A stretch of DNA of 6,913 nucleotides from Gammaproteobacteria bacterium (GTDB lineage: Bacteria; Pseudomonadota; Gammaproteobacteria; Pseudomonadales; Pseudohongiellaceae), in contig JAESUT010000206.1 of NCBI GenBank assembly GCA_016762995.1, positions 2,009 to 8,921 on the forward strand, given 5' to 3'. A program made the translations under genes and the position numbers. The notes under the pieces are model-generated. The model was not told the origin of the DNA and ran no database searches. It saw only the letters and a program-made list of their open reading frames with translations. Each line of letters starts with the position of its first letter. The stretch's first letter is position 1. Shown here piece after piece: positions 1 through 6,811 of the stretch.

Positions 1-623
1 TAAGTTTGTCCTCTACCTGGTTGTTCTTTGCGCTCATTGCCGTAATGTGGGCCTTCGGAGGATTAGGTTTAAGTGGCCTTGCTACAAATCTTTTCCAGAT
101 CGGCGATTACTTCGCAAACATTCACCGTTTCGTTCTGCCTTTTACTGACTACCACGCGTTCTATTTATTCTGGTGGTTTGCCTGGAGTATCATGATTGGG
201 CAGTTCGTCGCTCGCTTTGTCGATGGGCTGCGAACATGGCAGCTCCTGCTCGCGCTTTTGTTAATACCGTCCATACCAATCTCTATATGGTTCTCGGTAT
301 TGTTCGGGGTCTATGAGCAGGGCTTGGATATCTCGGGTTTCATGAATGGCTTTATGGTGTTGGTGGGGACCATTTTTGTTGTTAATTCTCTGGACTCATT
401 GACGAGACTGTATTCGGACAATCTTCAACTAACCGTTGATCGCCTCGGTAAGTTGAAATACATTGGCGCGCACTGGCTTTTATTATATAGCCTAATTCTC
501 TTTTACCAGTTTACCCCGCTACAAATTGAGTGGATTGGTCTGGTAGTCATAGGGCTTTACTTGGTCATCACGGTGTTGGTCATTCTTCGCAGACAGATGC
601 TGGTCGGGCCAGCGAATGGATAA
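1..623 (+). CDS. BCCT-family transporter, C-terminal part (5' end outside window)
   Basis: This is the C-terminal part of a secondary transporter of the betaine/carnitine/choline (BCCT) family, which imports quaternary ammonium or related compounds across the inner membrane. The frame is open to the left edge, so the TTG at 6 is not a credible start. BCCT proteins usually exceed 500 residues, and only about 205 are visible. Counting from the TTG, the segment [19 protein letters not shown] (52-70) matches the tryptophan-rich TM8 substrate box of BetP/BetT (W56, W57, W60). It is followed by [18 protein letters not shown], like TM9. [13 protein letters not shown] (121-133) matches the conserved TM10 region. 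At least five hydrophobic helices are visible. It ends in a short basic tail (RRQ) without the long cytosolic osmosensing domain of BetP. The stop lies 10 bases before the betA start, so cotranscription is likely. Choline is the best substrate guess from that neighbour; carnitine, betaine or DMSP remain possible. Confidence 0.88.
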   Translation, partial: SLSSTWLFFALIAVMWAFGGLGLSGLATNLFQIGDYFANIHRFVLPFTDYHAFYLFWWFAWSIMIGQFVARFVDGLRTWQLLLALLLIPSIPISIWFSVLFGVYEQGLDISGFMNGFMVLVGTIFVVNSLDSLTRLYSDNLQLTVDRLGKLKYIGAHWLLLYSLILFYQFTPLQIEWIGLVVIGLYLVITVLVILRRQMLVGPANG

Positions 624-633
624 CGGAACAAGC

Positions 634-2322
634 ATGGACGAATTTGATTACATAATAGTGGGTGCGGGCTCTGCAGGCTGCGTATTGGCGAATAGACTTT
701 CAGCGAATCCTGATTTCACAGTACTGCTGGTGGAAGCAGGCGGCAGCGACCGGAACATTTTTGTGCAGATGCCGACGGCTCTGTCCTACCCTATGGCGAT
801 GGATAGGTTCAATTGGGGTTATCACTCTGATCCAGAGCCAGGCTTGGATGGAAGGCGGATTTCTTGTCCCAGAGGAAAAGGCCTAGGCGGAACGTCTACT
901 ATCAATGGAATGGTTTACGTACGCGGCAACGCTCATGACTTCGAAGAGTGGGAGGCGCTAGGAGCGAAGGGTTGGGGATATCGAAACTGTTTGCCTTACT
1001 TCAAGCGTGCCGAGACATGGATTGAAGGAGGCGACACCTATCGTGGAGGAGATGGTCCTCTCGGCGTGTGTGCCGGAAATGGCATGCGCATGAATCCTTT
1101 GTATCGCGCCTTCATCGATGCTGGTGTAGAGGCAGGCTATCCTGAAACCAAAGATTACAATGGAGAACACCAAGAGGGTTTTGGCCCGATGCACATGACG
1201 GTACGAGACGGCGTGCGCGAATCAACTTCGCGAGCTTATTTGAAACCGGTAATGCATCGACCTAATCTCAAAGTTATCACTAATGCCCTGGTGAGTCGTA
1301 TTGAGTTTGATGGAGAGAAAGCTACAGGAATTTCTCTTAAAACGAAGGGCGGCATTGAATCTATCGGCGCAGCGCGAGAGGTAATTTTGACGGCCGGCGC
1401 TATTGCTTCGCCCATGCTACTGCAACTTTCGGGAGTTGGTAGCGAAGAGAATTTGAAGGAGGCTGGCGTAGAAGTAACTCATCGGCTTCCCGGTGTCGGG
1501 GAAAACTTACAAGACCACCTCGAAGTGTATTTTCAGTTCCATTGCAAACAGGCTGTAAGCCTGAATAGTAAGTTAGGTCTGTTTAGTAAGGCGCTAATAG
1601 GCGCCAGATGGCTTTTATTTAAAGATGGACTAGGTGCCAGTAATCATTTCGAGTCCTGTGCCTTCATTCGCTCGAAGAACGGTTTGAAGTCGCCGGATAT
1701 CCAGTACCACTTTTTGCCGGCAGCGATGCGCTATGACGGCACTCCCTCCATTGCTGGGCACGGCTTCCAAGTGCATGTAGGTCCTAACAAGCCTAAGAGC
1801 CGAGGCCGTGTGAGAATAAAATCTGCCGATGCGGCAGATGCGCCGAGCATTCTCTTCAACTATTATCAGCACAAAGAAGACATCGAAGCCTGGCGTCAAT
1901 GTATTCGGCTTACTCGAGAAATCATGCAGCAACCTGCTATGGACGGATATCGCGGCGAAGAAATTCAGCCAGGACTCAACGTAAGTAGTGATGCGGAGAT
2001 AGATGCCTGGGTCAAACAGAATATTGAGAGTGCGTATCATCCGGCGGGCACTTGTAAGATGGGTGAGGTTAGTGATCCGCTAGCGGTTGTAGACAAAGAT
2101 TGTCGCGTGCATGGCTTGAAGAATTTGCGAGTAGTGGATGCCTCAGTATTTCCAACTCTACCCAATGGCAATATCAATGCGCCAGTCATCATGGTTGCCG
2201 AGAAGATTGCTGATGTGATTCTAGGTTCTGCTCCTTTGCCTGCAGCAGAGGCTCCTATTCACGAACCAAAGGCTTGGCAAAACCGACAGCGGGAAGGAAC
2301 CCCGGTAAGAGAAGTCGAATAA
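634..2322 (+). CDS. betA: Choline dehydrogenase (GMC oxidoreductase, BetA type)
   Basis: This FAD-dependent GMC-family enzyme probably oxidises choline to betaine aldehyde, and possibly on to glycine betaine, passing electrons to the respiratory chain. The 562 residues are close to the 556 of E. coli BetA and align along the whole length from memory. Visible features are the N-terminal FAD dinucleotide motif GAGSAG (10-15), GMC signature 1 around [14 protein letters not shown] (80-93), signature 2 [15 protein letters not shown] (255-269), the BetA-like GASNHFE (334-340) and the active-site block [10 protein letters not shown] with His469. Asn513 in NGNINAP lies 44 residues on, the spacing of the His/Asn pair in choline oxidase. 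I chose ATG 634 because the product then begins like BetA ([12 protein letters not shown]) and has a weak GGA 6 bases upstream. The in-frame ATG at 616 would overlap the transporter by 8 bases and has no ribosome site. No betB or betI follows. A DddA-like 3-hydroxypropionate role is the main alternative. Confidence 0.9.
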   Translation: MDEFDYIIVGAGSAGCVLANRLSANPDFTVLLVEAGGSDRNIFVQMPTALSYPMAMDRFNWGYHSDPEPGLDGRRISCPRGKGLGGTSTINGMVYVRGNAHDFEEWEALGAKGWGYRNCLPYFKRAETWIEGGDTYRGGDGPLGVCAGNGMRMNPLYRAFIDAGVEAGYPETKDYNGEHQEGFGPMHMTVRDGVRESTSRAYLKPVMHRPNLKVITNALVSRIEFDGEKATGISLKTKGGIESIGAAREVILTAGAIASPMLLQLSGVGSEENLKEAGVEVTHRLPGVGENLQDHLEVYFQFHCKQAVSLNSKLGLFSKALIGARWLLFKDGLGASNHFESCAFIRSKNGLKSPDIQYHFLPAAMRYDGTPSIAGHGFQVHVGPNKPKSRGRVRIKSADAADAPSILFNYYQHKEDIEAWRQCIRLTREIMQQPAMDGYRGEEIQPGLNVSSDAEIDAWVKQNIESAYHPAGTCKMGEVSDPLAVVDKDCRVHGLKNLRVVDASVFPTLPNGNINAPVIMVAEKIADVILGSAPLPAAEAPIHEPKAWQNRQREGTPVREVE

Positions 2323-2369
2323 CAATCAGCTGAGTCAGTGCCCGTCAAATCGGCTTACCACGTCGTTAA

Positions 2370-2397
2370 TTGAATCACGCGACTAATTAGGTAGAAT
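2370..2397 (+). promoter_or_regulatory. Possible sigma70-type promoter for the PQQ dehydrogenase
   Basis: TTGAAT (2370-2375) and TAGAAT (2392-2397) are separated by 16 bases, matching the -35 box at 4 of 6 and the -10 box at 5 of 6 positions. Transcription would start near 2404, leaving a leader of about 100 bases before the TTG start at 2504. The 181-base gap suggests the dehydrogenase can be expressed separately from betA. AT-rich gaps produce such matches by chance, so this is only a candidate. No clear operator was seen. Confidence 0.35.
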
Positions 2398-2492
2398 CAA
2401 TGGCATTGTTACTCGATGCGCAGTGGAATTAAGTACATAGAGACAGTCCGGACCCGTAATTAGACCTCGTGCTATTTAGTTGTAGCGCCTTT

Positions 2493-2506
2493 AGGAGACG
2501 CCCTTG
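2493..2506 (+). promoter_or_regulatory. Ribosome binding site deciding a TTG start
   Basis: AGGAG (2493-2497) lies 6 bases before the TTG at 2504. The protein begun there (MNNASQYPKPRFLSAV) has a short polar leader ahead of the first membrane helix, as in E. coli Gcd. There is no in-frame ATG before the membrane domain, so the TTG start is well supported. Confidence 0.7.
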
Positions 2507-4861
2507 AATAATGCCTCGCAATACCCCAAACCTCGTTTTCTTTCCGCTGTGATTGCTCTTGTGGGCGCTCTCTTGCTGTGGCTGGGAGTCTTGCTTTTGG
2601 CAGTCGGTGGTTCACTCTACTACGCCTTTGCAGGTATTGTGTTGCTAAGCAGTGCCATTTTCCTTTTTCGAGGGGATGTACGAGGCGCGCAGCTCTACGG
2701 GGCGTTCCTGCTCTTTACTTACCTCTGGGCACTGTACGAATCGGGTTTGGATGCCTGGGCACTAATGCCGCGTGTTGCTATGTTCAGCGTACTGGGTCTT
2801 TGGTTTGTCCTGCCTAGAGTGCGCAGAGGATTGCTGCAGTTGGAGCCCGCTCCCTTGTTTCAGAAACGATCAACTCAGGCCACATTGGGCGGCTTGGCGC
2901 TGCTCATCGTCGCCTTGTTTTTCAGTAGGGGATTTGATGTTGGCGTGCCGAGTGCCGCTGGCACTGGACAGGTAAATAATGCATCGGGAGATTGGTCTAG
3001 TTATGGCTCCTCCAAAAAGGGCACTCGCTATGCCGCAACCGATCAGATAAATATTGAAAACATTGGCCAGCTGGAAAGGGCCTGGGAAATCCGTACTGGA
3101 GTGCCCGGCGCATTCAAAGGTACGCCTATCCAGATCGATGATGGTCTCTATCTGTGTACAGGGCAGAACATTATCCTTGCTTTGGATCCTGACACCGGCG
3201 AAGAACGCTGGCGATTCGATCCTGAGCTGCAATCGCCGAAGATCGGTTTTTGGGATACTTGTCGTGGGGTTACTTATTACGACAGCCCGGAGTTAAATCC
3301 TACCGCGGAGTGTGCGGAGCGCATTTTTACCGCGACGACTGATGCTCGCTTGATTGCGGTAGATAAGAGTACAGGAATTCCCTGCAGCGGCTTCGGCGTT
3401 AATGGAGAGATCAGTTTGCTTAACGGCATGGGTGAAGTCGTACCGGGATTCTATTTCGTGACTTCACCACCAACTATAGCCAATGATGTTTTAGTTTTAG
3501 GCGGTTGGGTGCTGGACAATCAAATGACGGAAGAGCCTTCCGGTGTGGTGCGTGGATTCAATCCCATGACAGGCGAACTGGTTTGGGCTTGGGACATGGG
3601 GCGTGAAGATAGAGCTGGCTTGCCAGCTCCGGGCGAAAACTATACACGCGGTACGCCGAATGTGTGGAGCCTGACCAGTGCCGACGAAGAGCTCGGTCTT
3701 ATCTATGTGCCAACAGGCAATGCTACTCCTGATTATTTCGGCGGGCATCGCAGCGAGGCTATGGAGAAATACGCTAGCTCCATCATTGCGCTCGATGCGC
3801 GAACGGGCCGAGTTAAGTGGAGCTTTCAAACAACGCACCACGACATCTGGGATTACGATGTGCCCTCACAGCCTACGTTAGTAGATATTCCTGTTAACGG
3901 AGTAATTCGAAAGGCCGTTGTTGTGCCTACTAAGCGTGCAGAAATATTCCTTCTTGATAGAGAGACGGGAGAGCCAATTACAGAGGTAGCAGAACTACCG
4001 ACACCACAGACAGACATTCCAGAAGACTTTACTAATCCTACGCAGCCGTTTTCAGTGGGCATGCCTTCGTTCGCCGATGAACTCTTAACTGAGGCTGACA
4101 TGTGGGGTATCACGCCATTCGATCAAGCGGCATGTAGATTGCAATTTAAACGCATGCGCTACGAGGGCCCTCTGACTCCGCCCACAACAGGCCATGGTTC
4201 ACTCTATTATCCTGGCGTTGCCGGCGGTATGAACTGGGGCAGTGTGGCTGTGGATGAGGTGAATCATCTGATGGTAGTCAACACCATGAACAACCCATCG
4301 GTGGTACGCCTTATCCCTAGAGAAGATGTTAGAGAGGATGAAGTGTATGGCATTGGAGGAGCGCAGTCTGGCACTCCCTACGCAGTCTATTCTTTCTTCT
4401 TTCTCTCGCCCTTATTTGCGCCTTGCATTGAGCCGCCCTATGGAGAGATGGCAGTAGTTGATCTCGCATCGCAGGAATTGCTGTGGCGGCGACCACTTGG
4501 CACTGCCAAGGAGCAGGGGCCCTTAGGTATTCCCAGCAGATTGCCTCTGCCTATGGGTATGTTCTATAACGCGGGTTCAATCGTCACTGGCGGCGGTTTG
4601 ATTTTTAATGCCGGTGTAGTTGATAGTACCGCTAGGGCAATAGATGTATTCACTGGAGAGGAAGTCTGGACTGACGGCCTGCCCGGATCGTCGACGGCGA
4701 CACCTATGACTTATGTGAGTCCGACTACAGGTAAGCAGTATCTCATCGTTACTGTGGCTGATGGTGGAGGCCTGTTGCAACTCGAGACGGCAGTTGACGA
4801 TGATGTTGAAGCCGGGGAAGTGCCAGGCGGTTATGTGATTGCCTATAGCTTGGCGGATTAA
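2504..4861 (+). CDS. Membrane-bound PQQ-dependent dehydrogenase (glucose/quinate/shikimate family)
   Basis: This quinoprotein would oxidise an alcohol or sugar-like substrate on the periplasmic side and pass electrons to ubiquinone. At 785 residues it has the length and order of E. coli Gcd (796). About five membrane helices span residues 12-142, followed by the eight-bladed PQQ propeller from about residue 160, starting DWSSYG and RYAATDQINIENI. Propeller repeats of the ALD..TGE..W type are visible (ALDPDTGEERW, ALDARTGRVKW, AIDVFTGEEVW). By alignment from memory it keeps the catalytic aspartate D450 (THHDIWDYD, Gcd D466), the PQQ-contact lysine K477 (Gcd K493), W388 (Gcd W404) and the quinone-site aspartate D707 (Gcd D730). 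Three Gcd histidines are replaced: H233 by Q221, H262 by W250, and H775 by glycine near 754. Glucose is therefore an unlikely substrate and I give no gene symbol. PQQ synthesis genes are not in the window. The serine hydrolase 85 bases downstream is probably in the same transcript. Confidence 0.9.
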   Translation: MNNASQYPKPRFLSAVIALVGALLLWLGVLLLAVGGSLYYAFAGIVLLSSAIFLFRGDVRGAQLYGAFLLFTYLWALYESGLDAWALMPRVAMFSVLGLWFVLPRVRRGLLQLEPAPLFQKRSTQATLGGLALLIVALFFSRGFDVGVPSAAGTGQVNNASGDWSSYGSSKKGTRYAATDQINIENIGQLERAWEIRTGVPGAFKGTPIQIDDGLYLCTGQNIILALDPDTGEERWRFDPELQSPKIGFWDTCRGVTYYDSPELNPTAECAERIFTATTDARLIAVDKSTGIPCSGFGVNGEISLLNGMGEVVPGFYFVTSPPTIANDVLVLGGWVLDNQMTEEPSGVVRGFNPMTGELVWAWDMGREDRAGLPAPGENYTRGTPNVWSLTSADEELGLIYVPTGNATPDYFGGHRSEAMEKYASSIIALDARTGRVKWSFQTTHHDIWDYDVPSQPTLVDIPVNGVIRKAVVVPTKRAEIFLLDRETGEPITEVAELPTPQTDIPEDFTNPTQPFSVGMPSFADELLTEADMWGITPFDQAACRLQFKRMRYEGPLTPPTTGHGSLYYPGVAGGMNWGSVAVDEVNHLMVVNTMNNPSVVRLIPREDVREDEVYGIGGAQSGTPYAVYSFFFLSPLFAPCIEPPYGEMAVVDLASQELLWRRPLGTAKEQGPLGIPSRLPLPMGMFYNAGSIVTGGGLIFNAGVVDSTARAIDVFTGEEVWTDGLPGSSTATPMTYVSPTTGKQYLIVTVADGGGLLQLETAVDDDVEAGEVPGGYVIAYSLAD

Positions 4862-4929
4862 GTGGATTAATTGAGATGATTAAGCGGTGAATCTAGCGGA
4901 TGGAATTTGGATTCAATGATTTTACTTTT

Positions 4930-4949
4930 GGGGAGATGTAAAAGTTATG
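4930..4949 (+). promoter_or_regulatory. Ribosome binding site of the serine hydrolase
   Basis: GGGGAG (4930-4935) precedes the ATG at 4947 by 11 bases, slightly long but usable. The next in-frame ATG, at 4980, has no purine-rich sequence ahead of it and would cut off the charged n-region of the signal peptide, so 4947 is preferred. Confidence 0.5.
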
Positions 4950-6176
4950 CGACGACCATTAAATAAAGACTGGGCGACAATGATTAGTGGGTTCTTTTTT
5001 CTATTTTGTTTTTCATTAAGTAGTGCAGACATAGATCAGTCACGCTTGGATGCCATCGCGGCTGACATGCAATCTCGAATAGATGAAGAGCGGCTCTCCG
5101 GCGCAGTGCTAATGATTGCCCAAGATGGTGAGCTTCAGATGAGCGAGACCTTCGGATTTCAGAACGTAGAAGATAAAGTGCCCATGAGTATGGATACTAT
5201 TTTTCGCATTTTTTCTATGACTAAGCCGATCACCGGCACCGCGCTGATGATTCTTCACGATGAGGGCAAGTTTCAATTCGGTGACCCCGTATCCAAATAC
5301 ATTCCTGAGCTTGCCAATGTGCAGGTTTTCACGGAATCTGACGCCGACGGCAAGATGTTGACTGAAGCGGCCAATCACGAGATGACTATCCAGGAGTTGA
5401 TGACTCATACCGGTGGCATTATGTATGTTCCGCCGTTATCGAGTGGGCCAGTGCCTCAAGCGATGATTGCTGCGGGCATTATGAGGTCCGATATTTTATT
5501 GGCGGAGCAGATAGATAGCCTCGGCGAGTTACCTCTCGGATATCAGCCGGGCACGCAGTGGGAATACAGCTATTCTGTAGATGTGCAGGGCTATCTCGTT
5601 GAGGTCTTGTCAGGCCAGACCTTCGATGTGTTTTTGGAGGAGCGAATCTTCAGTCCATTGGGCATGCTGGACACAGGTTTTTTTGTGCCTGCCGACAAAG
5701 CGCATCGTCTTGCCAGACAATACAATCAGGCTGCTACAGGTGGTCTTACTCGAACTGATACTGGGCAGTTCCTTATCAAGCCGAAATTTTTCTCCGGCGG
5801 CGGAGGGCTCACCTCAACCGCTAGCGATTATATGAAGTTCGCACAGATGCACTTGAACATGGGTGAGTTGAATGGTGTGCGAATCTTGTCCGAAGATGCG
5901 ATCGCGCTCATGCGCAGTAATCTGTTGCCTGAGGGAATCGATAATATTGCTAACATCTATCCCGGCAATGTCTTTGGCGTCGATTTTGCAGTGGTGAGTG
6001 ACTCAGATGCATTTAATGGAACCCCTGAAGGCACGCATTGGTGGTGGGGCATAGCGGGTTCCTGGTTCTGGATTGACCCGGTACAGAACATCGTGTTCGT
6101 CGGCATGATACAGAACGACAATATTTTCTATTCTATTCAGACCCACGGTGCAATGCGCGGCTTACTGTATAAATAG
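4947..6176 (+). CDS. Secreted serine hydrolase, beta-lactamase (class C)/family VIII esterase type
   Basis: This is a periplasmic or exported serine hydrolase of the Beta-lactamase fold family (PF00144), which includes class C beta-lactamases, D-aminopeptidases, family VIII esterases and lactone- or ester-cleaving enzymes. The 409-residue product starts with a signal peptide: basic MRRPLNK, a Phe/Leu-rich core (residues 12-24) and a probable cleavage site SSA|D after A27. The nucleophile motif SMTK (S90-K93) lies in the usual FRIFSMTKPITGTAL context. The second motif is WEYSYS with catalytic Tyr207. The third motif region is WWWGIAGSWFWIDP (365-378), where the usual WGG/KTG-like triad reads WGI. 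HTGG (154-157), GGGG (284-287) and LTSTASDYMKF (288-298) are also typical of the family. Phe/Leu at C21 gives no lipobox, so a lipoprotein is unlikely. The position after a periplasm-facing PQQ dehydrogenase suggests action on an oxidised product such as a lactone or ester. That is inference, and antibiotic resistance is not implied. Confidence 0.85.
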   Translation: MRRPLNKDWATMISGFFFLFCFSLSSADIDQSRLDAIAADMQSRIDEERLSGAVLMIAQDGELQMSETFGFQNVEDKVPMSMDTIFRIFSMTKPITGTALMILHDEGKFQFGDPVSKYIPELANVQVFTESDADGKMLTEAANHEMTIQELMTHTGGIMYVPPLSSGPVPQAMIAAGIMRSDILLAEQIDSLGELPLGYQPGTQWEYSYSVDVQGYLVEVLSGQTFDVFLEERIFSPLGMLDTGFFVPADKAHRLARQYNQAATGGLTRTDTGQFLIKPKFFSGGGGLTSTASDYMKFAQMHLNMGELNGVRILSEDAIALMRSNLLPEGIDNIANIYPGNVFGVDFAVVSDSDAFNGTPEGTHWWWGIAGSWFWIDPVQNIVFVGMIQNDNIFYSIQTHGAMRGLLYK

Positions 6177-6391
6177 GGTCGGCCCAAGCTTGAGGGGGCT
6201 AGTTGCGAATCAGTAGGAAGTGGAACAAGTCCTGTTCGCGCACCATAATAAGGCGTATAATCGCCATCAGCCCCCTTCGTATTGAGTTTACTGGCCTCTA
6301 GCCTCTATTCTTGCTAATACGCTGCTTTTTTACAGGCGGGCGGGGCTACTCTCTTGTTTGCAGTAAATTTTCTATTGCTATCACCGTAGTC
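6177..6391. other. Gene-free junction between the hydrolase and the pheS fragment
   Basis: No ORF with a plausible start was found on either strand. Two genes converge here, so a bidirectional terminator would be expected, but I saw no GC-rich hairpin directly followed by a T-run on either strand. The isolated T-run at 6325-6330 has no stem before it. The left part holds nested inverted repeats (6193-6276). The right end reaches the 8-base palindrome CAGTACTG (6393-6400), which overlaps the premature stop of pheS. Translated on the minus strand in all three frames, it shows no continuation of PheS. Confidence 0.6.
6193..6276. repeat. Nested inverted repeats, possible three-way folded element
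   Basis: AGGGGGCT (6193-6200) and AGCCCCCT (6269-6276) are a perfect 8-base inverted repeat 68 bases apart. Inside are GCGAA/TTCGC (6205-6209 with 6235-6239), further closed by AGGA/TCCT (6215-6218 with 6230-6233), and GGCG/CGCC around a TATAAT loop (6252-6265). Together they could form an outer stem with two inner hairpins. No known RNA family was recognised, and there is no terminal T-run for a terminator. Confidence 0.35.
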
Positions 6392-6604
6392 TCAGTACTG
6401 CTGTAACTCTTTTTTTGCTTGATTGATTTTGGCGCCAGCCTGGGGCCGTTCCTCTTTCGAGAGCGCTCCAAGATTCTTGAGCTGTTCAGTTAGCTCGCCT
6501 TTTTTGCCTAATAACCGGACTCGGCAGGCATCGAGAGTAGAGAGGTCCGTCGCACGATCGATCTCGTCGCGGCTTACTTCTAGTAATTGCTGTAGATCCA
6601 TCAT
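6392..6604 (-). pseudogene. pheS: pheS 5' fragment (phenylalanyl-tRNA synthetase alpha chain, truncated)
   Basis: The 70 residues match the N-terminal tRNA-binding coiled-coil arm of the PheS alpha subunit. LDACRVRLLGKKGELTEQLK (24-43) corresponds to LDNVRVEYLGKKGHLTLQM in E. coli, and EERPQAGAKINQAKKELQQ (51-69) to EERPAAGAVINEAKEQVQQ, quoted from memory. Full PheS is about 330 residues. Here the frame ends in TGA at 6394-6392 right after QQY, and neither readthrough nor the other two frames resembles PheS beyond that point. The catalytic class II core with motifs 1-3 is absent, so the product cannot charge tRNA. The start is the first ATG of an ATG-ATG pair (6604); its ribosome site is poor. 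The gene lies downstream of rplT as in the standard infC-rpmI-rplT-pheS-pheT order. The homologous part has no internal stops and looks recent. A working copy must exist elsewhere, or the join is an assembly artefact. Confidence 0.85.
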
Positions 6605-6644
6605 GACCGATATCTAGGTTACATCTTCATATTGAAGCTCCGAC

Positions 6645-6695
6645 CTTCCTAAAGCTCTATTTTTATTAAAATAGGCTTAGGAAGCGATACCTAAG
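6645..6695 (-). promoter_or_regulatory. pheS leader with two mutually exclusive hairpins
   Basis: In the rplT-pheS gap, 6677-6684 can pair with 6645-6652. The stem continues through 6654-6663 with 6668-6676, giving about 17 base pairs with two single-base bulges and the loop TATT. The same segment can instead pair its CCTAAG (6681-6676 on the minus strand) with the earlier CTTAGG (6695-6690), forming a 6-base stem. This is the geometry of an attenuator-like switch. However, no U-run follows the long hairpin, and no Phe-rich leader peptide like PheM is visible, so termination control is unproven. Confidence 0.35.
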
Positions 6696-6787
6696 TTTGC
6701 TGAGCCATGCCGATAACTGCAATACCGACAAAGCTACAACGTCTCAGACTACATACAAAGATACCGTTGTCGTGCGAGTCACTTGTA

Positions 6788-6803
6788 ACGGTGTAAACAC
6801 CGT
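6788..6803 (-). other. Short perfect hairpin just after rplT
   Basis: ACGGTGT (6788-6794) and ACACCGT (6797-6803) form a perfect 7-base inverted repeat, starting 8 bases beyond the rplT stop in the direction of transcription. The following minus-strand sequence is TACAAGTG rather than a T-run, so a classical intrinsic terminator is unlikely. RNA end protection, or a block that reduces readthrough into pheS, is possible. Confidence 0.45.
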
Positions 6804-6811
6804 CGATCGAG

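Noticed and set aside
1630..2040. 136-codon minus-strand ORF inside betA
   Set aside because: It lies wholly antisense to a strongly supported gene and its translation has no recognisable domain; the same applies to the other antisense ORFs in betA, the PQQ gene and the hydrolase.
2363..2390. BetI-like operator in the gap after betA (TTAATT...AATTAG and GTCG...CGAC)
   Set aside because: The arms are short and AT-rich, spacing is irregular, and no BetI gene is present; nothing separates it from chance.
3851..3859. Lanthanide dependence inferred from the DYD motif (D450, D452)
   Set aside because: The extra Asp two residues after the catalytic Asp marks XoxF-type enzymes, but E. coli Gcd, as I recall it, also has WDMD here, so it is not diagnostic in this family.
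4856..4887. Three GATTAA copies after the PQQ gene stop
   Set aside because: Short AT-rich hexamers with unequal spacing, the first within the stop codon; not enough to call a repeat array or binding site.
6205..6245. tRNA gene suggested by AACAAGTCCTGTTCGCGCACCA
   Set aside because: The T-loop reads AACAAGT instead of TTCAAGT, the 3' part is one base short for a standard T-stem plus acceptor, and no D or anticodon arm fits upstream.
6233..6261. Promoter with a perfect TATAAT at 6256-6261
   Set aside because: No acceptable -35 box at 16-18 bases, and no plus-strand gene follows; the hexamer lies in the loop of the GGCG/CGCC hairpin.
6423..6617. 64-codon plus-strand ORF
   Set aside because: Antisense shadow of the pheS fragment, whose reading frame has clear homology.
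6696..6811. Open minus-strand frame between rplT and pheS (ending GIAVIGMAQQT)
   Set aside because: No start codon with a ribosome site until the last few codons and no recognised similarity; probably chance.
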